Source of the DNA: Macquaria australasica
Lineage: Eukaryota > Chordata > Actinopteri > Centrarchiformes > Percichthyidae
Reading direction: 5' to 3'
DNA length: 64,000 nucleotides
Assembly: GCA_005408345.1 (NCBI GenBank)
Contig: SEMN01000059.1
Location: forward strand, 248,001-312,000
The position numbers and the translations under genes are program-made. This document shows, one piece after another, positions 12,427-24,169 of this stretch. Position 1 is the stretch's first letter; every line of letters starts with the position of its first letter. Below the pieces are notes generated by a model, which did not search any database, was not told the DNA's origin, and was given only the letters and a program-made list of their open reading frames with translations.

Positions 12427-12464
12427 ACTGGGCAGTCGATCTCCTACAGGACCCGAGGAACATG
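12427..12464 (+). CDS. Candidate 38-nt exon of an unrecognised plus-strand gene
   Basis: The acceptor is ACTGTTTCTTAG and the donor is ACATG|GTAAGC. One frame, using two bases to complete an incoming codon, reads WAVDLLQDPRNM and ends in phase 0. That fits the phase-0 start of the exon at 19801-19883. The exon has two CpGs in 38 bases, which is high for this DNA and typical of retained coding sequence. It is very short, so chance is a real alternative. I assign it tentatively to the same gene as the exons at 19801, 60634 and 60825. Confidence 0.35.
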
Positions 12465-12925
12465 GTAAGCAATATCCTCCCCAGCTAATTTATCTTCTCC
12501 CAGACTAATTTAAGAAACTGTATATTTACTCTTGGCAATTCTGAACATCCTGCACAAGGACATTACCTTCCTCTTGAGTGAAGGTTTTCTGGCAGATGAA
12601 GTACTCTCCTTCATAATAATAATGTGAACAGTTGGCAGTTCTGCATTTTACTTTCACAGATGCTTGTACTTATTGTTTGTGTGAGGGCTTCAGTTTTTAC
12701 AGCGTGTATCTGACTTTGGAATTAACATCTTCACATGCAATGTAATAATTGTGGTGTTCTTTTTCTTCCCTTTAACCCCCAGTTGAATAAGGATTTCAAA
12801 TGAATTCATTTTATTCTGGCGCTCTCTCATTGAGGTGAGGTTGTGGCAGAGGGGTGTGGTTTCAGAATTGGCTGTAGTTGGAGAGCCAAGATGGCTCAGC
12901 CAGGCGGCAGGCACAGCTGCATGTT

Positions 12926-12948
12926 ATCAGGCTGATTAGCAGCCTGAT
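12926..12948. repeat. Perfect 9-bp inverted repeat with 5-nt loop
   Basis: The arms ATCAGGCTG and CAGCCTGAT are exact reverse complements around a five-base loop. It lies 48 bp upstream of a TATAAAAG motif. It could be a dimeric factor site or a small hairpin; function is unknown. Confidence 0.9.
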
Positions 12949-12995
12949 AGGCCAGAAACATGTGCTTGCTCTCTTGGTTTGGCAGTGAGGCTAGG

Positions 12996-13003
12996 TATAA
13001 AAG
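12996..13003 (+). promoter_or_regulatory. TATA-box-like motif TATAAAAG
   Basis: A canonical TATA-box word preceded by a GC-richer stretch (12820-12960). About 36 bp downstream an ATG at 13039 opens an 18-codon frame that then stops. No adjacent gene is recognised. It could be a cryptic promoter, part of a repeat, or chance. Confidence 0.3.
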
Positions 13004-13782
13004 ACACACATACAGCAAGGCAAGAAGAGCTAGGAAACATGGACTTACAGTTGAGTTCAGTAGTATACTCTGTGCTACTGGCCCATGCCAACTAGTTTAG
13101 CGTACTTGTCTGTCCGGAGCCCTGAATTCATTTCCATTTCAGTGCGTCTGTACCAGAGGTGTTTGTAGTGCCAGGTACAGCTTGATTATAAGATGCACTT
13201 GTACAAGGTGATGCGGTCAAAAACCATATCCCTGCAACAGATTCATTTCTGAAGCTGTTCAGTTTTTGTTGAGACTGTGCCAGCACCTGCTCCCCAGAGT
13301 TAAACAAAGACGTTTCTGTGGAAATGAAGCAAAGAAATAATTGCTTTTAAGGTGACCATAATCTTGTAAGAAGTTAGGTAGCATTAGAGGTGATTTAGTA
13401 TTAGTGCTAGTTGCTTGCCTCTGCTGGCACAGTTACATTACTGCTTCTCTCTCAGAAGAACAGGCCTTCTGTTTAAACTTTAAAACCTCACTTGACTCAC
13501 CTTGACACTGGCCGCTTAATACAATGTAGAAACTTTACTTAAAGGCTCTGCACACCCACACAGGTGTTTTCAATTACCCTGGCTGATTAGACCTCTATTC
13601 AGTAGGTGGCAGTTGGGTGGAGCTATGATGGATGATGTAATAAAATCAATGATGGCTGAATTCCATTTAGCTGCTTCACTGTCAGGGTCCTGGTGTTGTG
13701 CATGCTGGCTCACTGTCGCACTGTCATGGCTTACTGGGACACTTGAATAGAACAGAGCCATTGTTAATGTTCTTAGTAACAC

Positions 13783-14383
13783 CTGGGGCCTTATTCACAA
13801 AACATCCTACAGCTAAAAGTAGCTCCTAACTGACCTAGCTAAACTGTAATTCACAAAGTATTTTGGCTCTGAAAGTAGCTCCTAAGTCTGCGAGAAGTTA
13901 GAGGCACTCACTATCAGTCAGCTGCTACAGGTAATGAGTCTGATCAAAACAGTCCAAACTGAAACATACTGTAGCAATAACATCAGAGATTTGCTCAGTC
14001 AACTGAAAAAAATGTCACAATATCAACATGCAGATAGTGTTTGATGCCAGATACAATCTATTGGACAAGTCGATATTTGACTATCTATTCATTTTTGATT
14101 AATTTCGCTCTCCGTTACATTGATGGAAATTTACATTTACATTCACTGACACAGACCGGTCACCTGTCGCGAACCAATTGCTGTGGATATAGTGAAACAT
14201 GATGTCATCCACAGCAACAGGGTCAACCCCACCCCTAAAATAGTTTTCTCAGTTCATTAGTAAATGTTGCTCTCGGCAGCTTTGTGAAAAGGTCTTAAAA
14301 GGAAACACTTGGGTAGGAACTTTTAGTGCCATTTAGGAGGACTCTTAGTGGTGAGACGAGATCCTGTGTGAATACAGTCCCTG
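13783..14383. mobile_element. Non-autonomous inverted-repeat DNA element (MITE-like, about 600 bp)
   Basis: The left end (CTGGGGCCTTATTCACA) and the reverse complement of the right end (CAGGGACTGTATTCACA) are imperfect terminal inverted repeats. A second inverted pair lies inside: CTAAAAGTAGCTCCTAAC near 13814 and its diverged counterpart near 14310. The left arm also contains a 56-bp tandem duplication: TTCACAAA at 13794 and 13850, AAAGTAGCTCCTAA at 13816 and 13872. There is no transposase frame. I could not find a clean target-site duplication, so the superfamily is left open. Confidence 0.7.
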
Positions 14384-15738
14384 AAAAATAGCCCGTGTTA
14401 AAGGTATTAGTTGTCTCGCCCTAACAGGTGCAACAAAACTACCAGGAGAGTGACAGCGATGTCAGTCAAGCCCAGTTTGTACGTGCCCATACAGTCCAGA
14501 GAAGAGGTCCAATCACAAAACATTGACTGAAATCACAAAATCAGTTTAGAAATTATAGTACTTCAAATAATGTGACTTTTTGGATTTCCATTTTATAGAA
14601 GACATTTAAATGAGATCATGGTCTATGCAGTGAAGAAAAATCATATTTTTTGTGCAAATATATTATAATGAAATCTGTGATGAGGGAGTTACTTCAGAGT
14701 AACTAGAACCAGAGAAGGTTCGGCTGACGTCTTGGATCCTCTGTTGACTACATTTCTTCACATAAACGTTGTTTTTATGCACTGATTTTCAGAGTGAAGC
14801 AACAACTGGTTTTTTTTTTTTCTTTTCAAATTGCTTTGATATCAACAATCCAGTTTCTCTTATTTAGTTATTTTAACTTCACACATAAAGCCATGAAAAA
14901 TAGTCTCATTCCATAACAGTGGGGGCACACTGGGCAGGGACACATTTACTAAAGACACAAAATCTTTTAGTAAATGTATCCACCATATACGAGTCCTCAT
15001 CCCTCTAAAGTAGCTACATTTTTTTTTTCATAAGAGATTCACCACTCACCAGCTGGGACTATTTCTCTCTCCCTATTGAGAGCATCTGTATCCCCTAGAT
15101 TAAAGTTTATTGAATTTAGAAATCTGAATCATTACAGTTATTAGATTAGGAGAGAGGCAAAAGGACATTGCAACTTTGAATTTCATTTCAGAGGAATTAA
15201 TGAAACGTAGAAGTGTGGACCACAAAGAGCTGGTCACATGTCCAGCTTGAATGAGCTTACTGATTGTATTGACTCTTACATAATGACCCCGCTGAAGATG
15301 TATGAGAAAAGCATTAACATGACAAAAATCTGATAATAACCTAGATTTCAAAGCCTGACCAAACAGCCTGGAACAAATTGCTTCACTTCTCACTGACATC
15401 AGATCCAGGGATTATTGAATGAATTGATTTTTGACCCTTGCTATATTTTTCACAGTATTTGCATTTATTTGTTTTGTCCAATACTTTTACATTGTACATT
15501 TACAAGTATAAAACTGTTTGAACAAACAAGTTTGTTATTGGTTCTGTTTGCAGATTGTTTGTTTGGCTCCGGTGTACAGAAGAAACTGAGTGACACTAGG
15601 TTTTGCTTTATAGAGTATATTGCATATCTTTTATTTCTAAAGATTATAATCATCATATAATCACGATAAAACCATTACAGGTCTTATGAAACACACAAGT
15701 ACTTAAGGTGGGTTGTGGTTTTTACTTTTCACAATATT

Positions 15739-16375
15739 TAAAGGCCCAGTATGTAGGATTTTAATATGTCTGACTTTGGCGACTCCTAGTGGTAGAATCA
15801 GAAAAGACAATATGGTTAACGGCAACACACGCTGCTAACCCCTCTCCTCATTCTTCAGGCCTGGTCACACCAGAACGTGTAACAGCATAATTAATCTGGG
15901 CCTGTTTGTGAAATATTTGGCTCTCAAAGCTTGGTAGGGTAGTGACTGTACTGGGCTGGTAGCTGCTGTAGCTATTGAGCTAACCGCTAACTCGCTAGTC
16001 AGCCAGTCTTGCAAGTCAGTCATAGTAGCTCCAAGAGATTCTCTCTGTTTTCAGTTTTTTTTCTCCCCCCTGAAATTTTGTTCACCATTGAACACCATTT
16101 TGTTCAATAAAAAGTTACTGAAGAGGGAAAATAAAGCTCTCCAATAGCTAACAGTCAGTTAGCTATAGAATAAATTCACACAATTTATTTAAAAGACATA
16201 TTTGTCTTATTGACTCCTGTCTCATAACTGCCTGCAAACCATTGCTCTTTGTGGAGCAGTTCATACTCCAGACAAAGCAAGGTTAAAAAAGTGAATGGTG
16301 CAACATAGCTAATAAGCCACGATAGCTTCCTCCATTTTGGACTCTTTGCCTCTCCACCCCCTCAAAGGTCAGAAC
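15739..16375. repeat. Older interspersed repeat, left part, interrupted by the 430-bp MITE
   Basis: It begins with AAAGGCCCAGTATGTAGGAT, which resembles the start of a widespread fish repeat. At 15857-15873 it contains AGGCCTGGTCACACCAG, matched in inverted orientation at 16880-16895 on the far side of the MITE. This suggests an older unit of about 1 kb into which the MITE was inserted. The family name is unknown. Confidence 0.45.
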
Positions 16376-16805
16376 CATAGATATAAAGATGGACGACGCG
16401 TCTCCAATTCCTCCTACTGCACAAAAATGAAGCCAAAATACCGCGGATACGGGTGCTGCCATTTTGCACTGGTGACCTCATTTGGAGCCATACATACAGC
16501 CGTCTGAGCCAATCGTGAGCACACACACAGTTGTCAATCAAGACGTGACACCCCGTTTTTATAGCATCAAATAACTAATTAAAACCAAACTTATCAGGAA
16601 AAACAAACACTTGAGCAACCTTCAGCGTGAAAAATGTATTTGATGTGTACTTTAGTACTTTAGTTTGGCCCATGTCGCAGCCATTACCATGAAGGAGGCG
16701 GGGTTTATGACCTATACTGCAGCCAGCCACCAGGGGGAGATCGAGATGTTTTGGCTTCACTTTTGGTTGAGCTGTCATGTCGTCCATCTTTATATACTGT
16801 CTATG
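16376..16805. mobile_element. hAT-like MITE, 430 bp, with 8-bp target-site duplication
   Basis: The left end CATAGATATAAAGATGGACG is matched in reverse complement by the right end, which reads CATAGACAGTATATAAAGAT and then GGACGAC. The element is flanked on both sides by GTCAGAAC (16368-16375 and 16806-16813), an exact 8-bp direct repeat of the length made by hAT transposases. It has no transposase frame. It is inserted inside an older inverted-repeat unit. The exact duplication indicates a younger insertion than the other elements here. Confidence 0.85.
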
Positions 16806-16813
16806 GTCAGAAC

Positions 16814-18391
16814 TGTCAAGATGGCTTGCTATTGATCAACGGCGCAAATTCACCGCCGAAATGTTGGCTTTTGAAATGTTGGTGCGACCAGGCCTTTCCG
16901 CAGATGTGATAATAAGAATAAACTTGCATCTTTTGCATCATTTGAAAGATGCTCATATAAAAAATTCTACACATGCATGCTTTAAATTAATTTTGATGTT
17001 TTTAGTGGTTGGGTCTCATAACAGCCTCAGACATTCTCTGCCGACAGTAACTTAGGTAACATTTTGTCTCATTAACAGTGTTATTTTTTATGAATAGAAG
17101 TCATGCTATACTGACTGACATTCAGATATCACAATGTACTGGTGTCAAGGTGTTGAGTATCTATTTTCTGACTCTGGTATGAATGTTACAAACCTGCCCT
17201 AATGGCTTTTACACGTGTCTCAATGTGTTTTAGAGCATGACCCTCCAAACACTGGTATTTGGATCGATCATTCTTGTTCCATACTGGGGTTGGCCTTGGG
17301 TGCATCGTTCCCCTTGACCCTGCTTTCTACCCATAGTGAATCCATTACGCAGCATTATCCTTGTATCCCTGTTTTTTAATCTTCATGCCAGGCCACTGGG
17401 TCCAGCAAGGCCCGACAATCTAAGAAATTCCTCCTGAAAGATTGGGTCAGTAGATCAGACAAGATCTCAGGCAGCACAATGCTCCTGCATTCATGAAAGA
17501 TGAACGATTGATTTTCCTCTCCCAGGTCTTCATCCACTCTTATCTGCACTATTCATGAGATCTTCAGTCAGCGTTGCCTTGGGGACTCTCATAACTATGT
17601 GTAAATAAACATGTAAGCAACTGTTTACCAGCAATATCTGGTGTGTGTAATTCCTGCACATTTCTGATGAATAATGGATTTGAACAGGAATCCTCAAAGG
17701 TATTAAGGCAAACCTTGACCTTGGCTGTATCAGGAAATGGGCATTAATCCTCACTGAAGCATGCAGCATCATTCCTTATTTTTCATATCGTGCTCCATCA
17801 GGTGCAACTATTTCAGGATTAATTGCACACACATCTAGGTGGAATTCCTAGAGTTGAGTACTTCACACAACTAATGCTTTATTCAGTCTGAAACTGGACT
17901 GGCTTGCTTTTGTGCAAACTGCGTCATTATTGCTTTTTGTTCACCAGGTGTCATTTCATGTTTCTGTGACCTTTACAAAGTCTTAACAAAATCCCTCCAC
18001 ACGAGATTAGAATCTCTATGGACATTATTCAATCTAAATTTGTTTCAGACTTTACTGAACTGTGAGTCTTATACAATAGCTAAACTTGGTAAAGTTCATG
18101 AGTTCATTGAGCTCTGGAAAGGGAGTTACAAAGGAGCAACCATATCATTGGCCGGTATCTGTAAAGCATATTATAATGTGGAATAATATTCATTGGAGTG
18201 CAAGCTGGTGTGAAATGGCCTGATAAAATGAGAATGTTGACACACCTGCTGATCACAAATAGTAATCCCAGCATTTTATGGCAGCTTCTTTGCCTTATCT
18301 GTTGGGATTGTCAGTGCTATTGCCATAGAAAAGGCTTTTTACTGAATACAGGCTACCCCAAAAATAGCAAAACAGCAAGGGAAACGTACAC

Positions 18392-18424
<33 letters not shown>

Positions 18425-19800
18425 ATATTAGATATATTTCATGGCACACTAAGAAGTGATTTTAAAATAAAATCCCAAATTCCATCTGGTGTGTATTTTC
18501 ACTGCAGTTTAACTTCTCAGACATTGGACAGGACAAACTCCAGTGAGAATGCATCTGCATGAATTTATGTACCTAATGTATTGTTAGCCACAAAAAAAAG
18601 TGAATTACAAAAGATTACACATGCAAGTCAACTCCAGCTTTTTTTGTATATTCTGTATATTCATTCAATGTACATACACAAATGATTAAGAAAAAAGAAA
18701 TTGTGAAGGTACACACACAGTAAATAACCACCTGCTACTGTCAAGTGTGTACGTTATCTCTTATGAGAAAAACAGAACGTCTGAGTCACTATAGCTGTCA
18801 GCGTCCAAGTTACCAGCATTTCTCTTTTGCATTCAACATGTGCAGTGGGATGTGTGTGCGTGCCACCTCCTGCGTACATGTATTTGAATTTTGCATGGTA
18901 ATTGCCAACCATGACACCAACAGTGGAAAATAGGATATACAGAAGAATTTTCCAAATGTGAATATATTGAAAAGCTACTGCTACAAAATGCCAATATCGT
19001 AAGGTGAATAATATGGTATTTTCAATATGAACAAACATGCATACATACACTCTACTTCTGGACAGCCTATAACAAGAGGATTTTACATCTTCAAAACAAT
19101 TTTGAGGTGATTCGGACTTCAGGTCTTGCTGGTGTGCAAAGTTTCAAATATTCACATGGCTGACCTTGCAGTCAAATTACAGATATAAGTTCTTTTCTCA
19201 GCTTTGAAAATGTGCAAGGTATTCAGATAATTTCATTGGGTAACCATAGGATTATGTGACTTGTTCTATTTTTAATGCAGGTTATCAGTACTTCCTATTC
19301 CTATGAGTTTATTTTTGTCACTCTCTTCACCTGTCTTGCTCTGCTGTTTTTTCCAAACCTTAGAGTTTAGAGGTTTTTAATACATTATTGATTGAAATTT
19401 GAAAATAACGAGGCTCCCCAAAAATATCAGCCCCTAAAGATTTTCAAAACAATGTGTTAAAAGCAGCCTGCTGTCACTGTGATTCAAAAATAGCTTCGTG
19501 GCAGTGGTGTGACTGGAGTGCAGTGATAAAGGGACGACCAGGCAGACACACTCTGAATAAGTGATTAATGGCCACGGAGCTCTATTGTTCTTGTGCTTAA
19601 AGATTTCTTGTCTTTCACTTCATTAAACAGTAAGATCAAGTGGTTTTGCAACAGAGAGTTGATTTGAAATGCACGGCGTTGGAGCGATGCCCACTGTCAT
19701 GACACTGTGGTGAAGGACAAGAGATAAATCTGTGAATAAATTAAATTAATGTATGGTAGTAATCCAATTCTAAAACTATTTCTTTTCTGTGTATTAACAG
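16814..19800. other. Non-coding interval, no gene seen
   Basis: It contains the distal inverted arm of the older repeat (16880-16895) and an AC microsatellite at 18394-18422. Otherwise it is AT-rich DNA. The open frames at 17530-17772, 18198-18431, 18745-18933 and 18754-19050 lack recognisable content. It would be intron if the exons at 12427 and 19801 belong together. Confidence 0.6.
18394..18422. repeat. (AC)n microsatellite
   Basis: About 14 perfect AC units followed by an AT-rich run. A typical fish dinucleotide microsatellite. Confidence 0.95.
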
Positions 19801-19883
19801 CTGATTCGATATGTTCGGAAAAACTATGAAGTAATTTCTACCATGCCAGACGCAGACGTGGTAGTGTTTTCTCAAGATCATAG
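19801..19883 (+). CDS. Internal exon of an unrecognised plus-strand gene (83 nt)
   Basis: The acceptor TTTCTGTGTATTAACAG and the donor CATAG|GTAATT bound an 83-nt exon. In frame from its first base it encodes 27 residues, starting LIRYVRKNYEV and ending DADVVVFSQDH, then AG of a split codon (phase 0 to phase 2). It has four CpGs, against very few in the flanks. The run DVVVFS looks like a buried beta strand. The split codon joins in frame to the exon at 60634 (giving Arg-Ile-Asn-Lys) and also to the candidate at 24074. I do not recognise the protein family. No start codon or signal peptide is visible, so this is an interior exon. Confidence 0.65.
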
Positions 19884-22625
19884 GTAATTAAACTCACCCA
19901 TCACACCGTGGAAATAGATGTATTAACCTCAGTATAGCCTATGTTACATAAACTTTGTTCTCTGGAAGTAACTGTATAAGAAGGGAAGAACTGACTTGTT
20001 TAGCCTCTTAGCGTTTCATGGACACCAACTTTTTCATGTACAAGTATAAAGTATCAGTGAAACATTCACCTAATTGAGCCATGAGTCAACCCCTGGATCT
20101 TTTCAGGACCATGGCAATAACTAAGACCATGAAACTGACTCATCAAGACCACGTCACTCTTGTTCTGGCCCCCTGCTATTATAACAATAGCACTCAACAC
20201 CACTCAACACGCATCCAATAGCACTGTATAGTTGTGGCTAGCATTCTTAGCATTACAGTTGAGCAAAAATGGTGATAGAAAATGTTTATGCTGGATCTTG
20301 AAATAGGAAAACTCAATATCTTCACAACATAACAAAACTTTTATGTTTTGTGGAAAGAAAGGTGTTTAAAAATGGACTAATCAGTGTGAGTATGTAACCA
20401 TATTTCAGTGTTTGTTCCAGGCTTGAAACAGTACAGTGTGCACCATAAGAGCAATTGACTGTCCTCTCTGCATTAAGGGGTTACAGCAGTAATGTTTCCA
20501 GCAGTAATCACCCAATGCAGTAAGGGTGTGTATGATAAGGGTAAACACTGCAGGGCAGCAGAGTGTGTGTCTGAGCTCGGGATACTGTCAGACAGAGACA
20601 GGAAGCAGGTCAATGGCTAACTGGCAGGAATGGAGCGGACTCTAAAAGTGCTTCCACAAGTAAAACACTTACCTGGAAAGTCAACTGGCCATGGCTTGTT
20701 TTCACTTTCAGAAACATTGTCTTCAGTAGCCAGGTTTTGTTGCAATAGGTGCGCTCTCTGTCTTTCTCTCTGAAACTGGAGGCTTCACATTATAATCAAT
20801 GACTTTGTTTTACGTTATAAGCAATAATTCCAACAATAACCAGAGACTTGTTTTTTATAGTTTTTCATATAGCTCTGTCACATATACTGCAAGCACTGAA
20901 CATTCAGAGCATTTTGGAACATTTCTGGTACAGTATTTCTGATCCTTTCTGTTACAGTTGTGACGGCTGAGAGCTCATTCTCTGAGCTCCAGATAATTTA
21001 TTATAAACAATTTGAGCATCACCATGGGACCAGGGATGCAGAGTAGATTTGCCAGATGGTCAGCTGAGAGCAAAAGTTGGACCTTGAGTACACTTGATGA
21101 CTTTGCACAGCGCATGGTTCTCGTGTCCTTCAAATTGGTGCTTAGGTCTACAACAGACTTGTGTAGTTTGTAATGCAAACTCATTTAGCAAGCTCGCTGT
21201 GTCAATATGATACAAATATTGTACAGGCCTGAGTAGTGACGATTTGGGTATCTTCATATTTGTCAAAGTTCCAAAATTATCTGAACTCTGGGGTGTTTAT
21301 CCATCTATTTTTTCCAACTTTAAGCCTTTAGGCTTTTGTCACTAGCACCACATTTGGTGCATATGTGTGTGCTTGAGTTTTGCAGCCGGGCCCAACATGA
21401 CCACATTCCGCTAATGACAACAAATCTTGATAGTATGCTGTTGTGCGCTTGCACAGATTAATTTAATGGCAAGCAATGCCCCCCAAAAGCCTCATACATT
21501 ACCACCAGCATAAGAAAGCATATAAATGTTCCAACATTGTTAACGTGAGGTCAGCTGTGCTGTCGTGTTGCTGCTATTGTGAGGCAAACAGACCCCGGGC
21601 CAGTAGGATTGCTTCTTATCAGCCTAAGTTCTTTTCTCTCTTGGATTAATGTCGAAATTACTTTTACATGCCTCAGTAACCCAAAGCATTAACATGAAGA
21701 CTTAACTTTTTTGTCTGTTGAAGACAGGCCAGTAAAACACCAACTAATGATGAAGTATGTGGAAACCACGGTGCTTCTCTAACTAGTATACCTCAGGAGC
21801 CAGGACATTCAGAGGGCAGTCATTTGGAAATAGTCTAAACAACATCACTGAAATTGTTTTGCCTATCCAAAGAGAGGGCTCAACTAAACCCTGTTAATGG
21901 ATTCTAACACTGAATCCTCTTTTAACTTGTCTTAGAAACACATTTAAGGAACAAGTCAAGTAGCTAAAAACATAGAAAGTACAGCTCTGAAATTGAAATA
22001 GCATAATAATTTGCTTCAAAGATTAAAGTGAGAAGTAATTTCATAATTCAGAGCTTACTTATACTCCCAAGCACAGGAAAGAGCTACAATCAAAAGTGTT
22101 AAACAGCTGCAAGGTAAAGGCTGGTTGCTTCCACGTGTTTGTTCCTGACAGGAAGAAAAATCAGCCGATTCACAACCATCTAACTCCCCTGTCCTTTCTT
22201 CAGGGGAAGGGGAGAGGATCGCCCCATTCTGTGGTTTCATCAAACTGCCAACCAGGGCCCGGGAACACACTTCATTAACCACTCCTATGGCAGAGGATGG
22301 TGGCTTTTCCAGACAGCAAGCACAAATCTGAAGTCTTAGGAAGACCACAATGCATTACACTGAATAGGCTTGTCACTCCTGCCCAGGTTCATTTCCTTTT
22401 TAAGTGTGAGCTTGAGTCAATCAAAGGAAATGAGCTGAGAAACCCTGGCTATTATTTATCAGTTTATGCACTGAGGTTGTTTCATCACCCCCCCTGCACA
22501 CGTCACACACTATAGGAAAGGTAGATGAGTAAGAAAATATATTTAGCCTTGGAACCACTCACACACACATATTAAACAGGCATACTACCAGCAGTTGAGG
22601 GTAAAATATGTTGTTCGTTAAGGGA
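19884..22625. other. Non-coding interval, probably intron
   Basis: AT-rich with no recognisable gene or repeat. A weak acceptor-frame-donor set occurs at about 22052-22112, but its phases do not fit the neighbouring exons. The open frames at 20975-21266 and 22055-22348 lack domain content. Confidence 0.6.
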
Positions 22626-22632
22626 CATTGAG

Positions 22633-23330
22633 CCTCATGCAAGAACCACTGGTACGAACAGAATCATTCATAAGTGGCAAGTATGAATGATTTAAGAGAA
22701 TTTCTTGCACTCGCTAATTTTCTCGTACTGTGAATTTTTTTTAGGTCACCTAATACGACTACTGACACTGCGAAATTTGTTATGTTGTCGTCTGCTAATT
22801 TTCAGATAGCAGGGATTGAAGCTCTGCAGTATTAAGTACTTCTCTCAACACATGGGTAACATTTTTAGAAGAAAACTTGCAGAATGCAGAACAAGCAGCC
22901 TTAACGGGTGTTCATACCAAAAACAGCCCTGTGTTAAAACAACACAAGGGGTTGCGTTGGTGGGGGCGTGTTGCTTCAGGTACCAGTGAGATATGAAATA
23001 CAATCCAGGAAGTCCAGTTTGAGTAACAGACCTGTGAATTTGAAGGCTTATCAGATGCCAAAACACTGCATGGCGGTTTATAATACAGGCACAATTTTAC
23101 AACTCTTCTATCTTTTGTCGCAAACAATCGCGAGATTAACAGTAGAAATACGGCATTCATGTAACAAAGTAACCTACCACAAACACTTGCACGTATTTGA
23201 TTGGCCACCGCAGCTCCTTGTGGTATGATGTCGCATTGTGTTGTGACCAGGTTAAAAAATTTTGCCCCGCAGAAAAATGTGAGAGGTTTAAGATAAGAGG
23301 AAAAGAAAGAAAATGTTCTTGCATGAGGCC
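22633..23330. mobile_element. Inverted-repeat DNA element (about 700 bp)
   Basis: CCTCATGCAAGAAC at 22633-22646 is an exact reverse complement of GTTCTTGCATGAGG at 23315-23328. CATTGAG occurs directly outside both ends (22626-22632 and 23331-23337), consistent with a target-site duplication of about 7 bp. The internal frames at 22912-23358 (minus, 148 codons), 23157-23528 and 23197-23532 run across the right end and show no transposase motif. It is probably a non-autonomous or decayed element; the superfamily is uncertain. Confidence 0.75.
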
Positions 23331-24073
23331 CATTGAGTCCAACGGGCAGACTGTGCATACCTGTCCAATGTTCCCTCTTTCCCTATTGTCAAGTGCAGAG
23401 ATTGGAGCTGAGTACTTGAATAATAACGGCATTATGTACACCAACTCATTTACACCAACGGGGCGCACTGTCTCATTTGTAAGGTCATTATTCACAGTAA
23501 TTTCAACGATCCTCCACAGCATCCTCAATTAAATGATTATTCATTCATTTATTTTCAGTTATTCACCGGCACTCTTTTTTTTCTTTGCTCCTAATTATTG
23601 CAGCCCTATCTGGCATTGCTGGGGGAGGTGAGGGGGAGGCGGGAGGGATCTTAATGATTTCTGAAGATACTCGCTGTTAAGAGTCTTCAAAAACATGTAT
23701 CTGACTATAAATGTACATGCAACCTCAGCATCACTGCTCCATATATTCCATTATGTTTCATTAATGTTTGTTGTAAACATTCAGCACAATGAGCGGTAAT
23801 GCTTCTCTCGGTGTGGACTTAATGGCACAAACGTCTTTGCACTGTGCGTAATGGCGGTATTCTCTCAAAGAGGGGAATGAGTGCAACAAAGGCAAAGCTA
23901 CACTTACGCCCATAGCACAAGTAAGCATTTAAGTCAATCAGGGTACACATACCATAGCTCCTCTTTCTTCATGTCATTTACATACATGAATTCTCTTTGG
24001 TTTCAGCCCCGCATTTCACTAAATCCTTTCAGTGTCTCAAAGCCTAGTGTTTGTTTCTTATTATTCATTTCAG

Positions 24074-24169
24074 AAAACTGGGGTCATATACAATCTATCA
24101 TTCTCTGACAGGTCATTCTAAAGTATATGAGAACATGGGCTCTCTTAATACTATTGCTGAAAATGACAG
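24074..24169 (+). CDS. Weak candidate exon (96 nt), phase-compatible
   Basis: It has a good acceptor (TTATTATTCATTTCAG) and a good donor (GACAG|GTAAAT). One frame is open, reading KLGSYTIYHSLTG and then KVYENMGSLNTIAEND, phase 2 to phase 2. It could therefore be spliced between the exons at 19801 and 60634 without breaking frame. It has no CpG and an AT-rich, unremarkable codon pattern. Similar open segments arise by chance in this window. Treat it as an alternative or false exon until tested. Confidence 0.25.

Noticed and set aside
22912..23358. 148-codon minus-strand frame, with 123- and 111-codon frames overlapping on both strands
   Set aside because: They lie across the inverted-repeat element at 22633-23330 and its right end. 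No transposase or other motif is visible.
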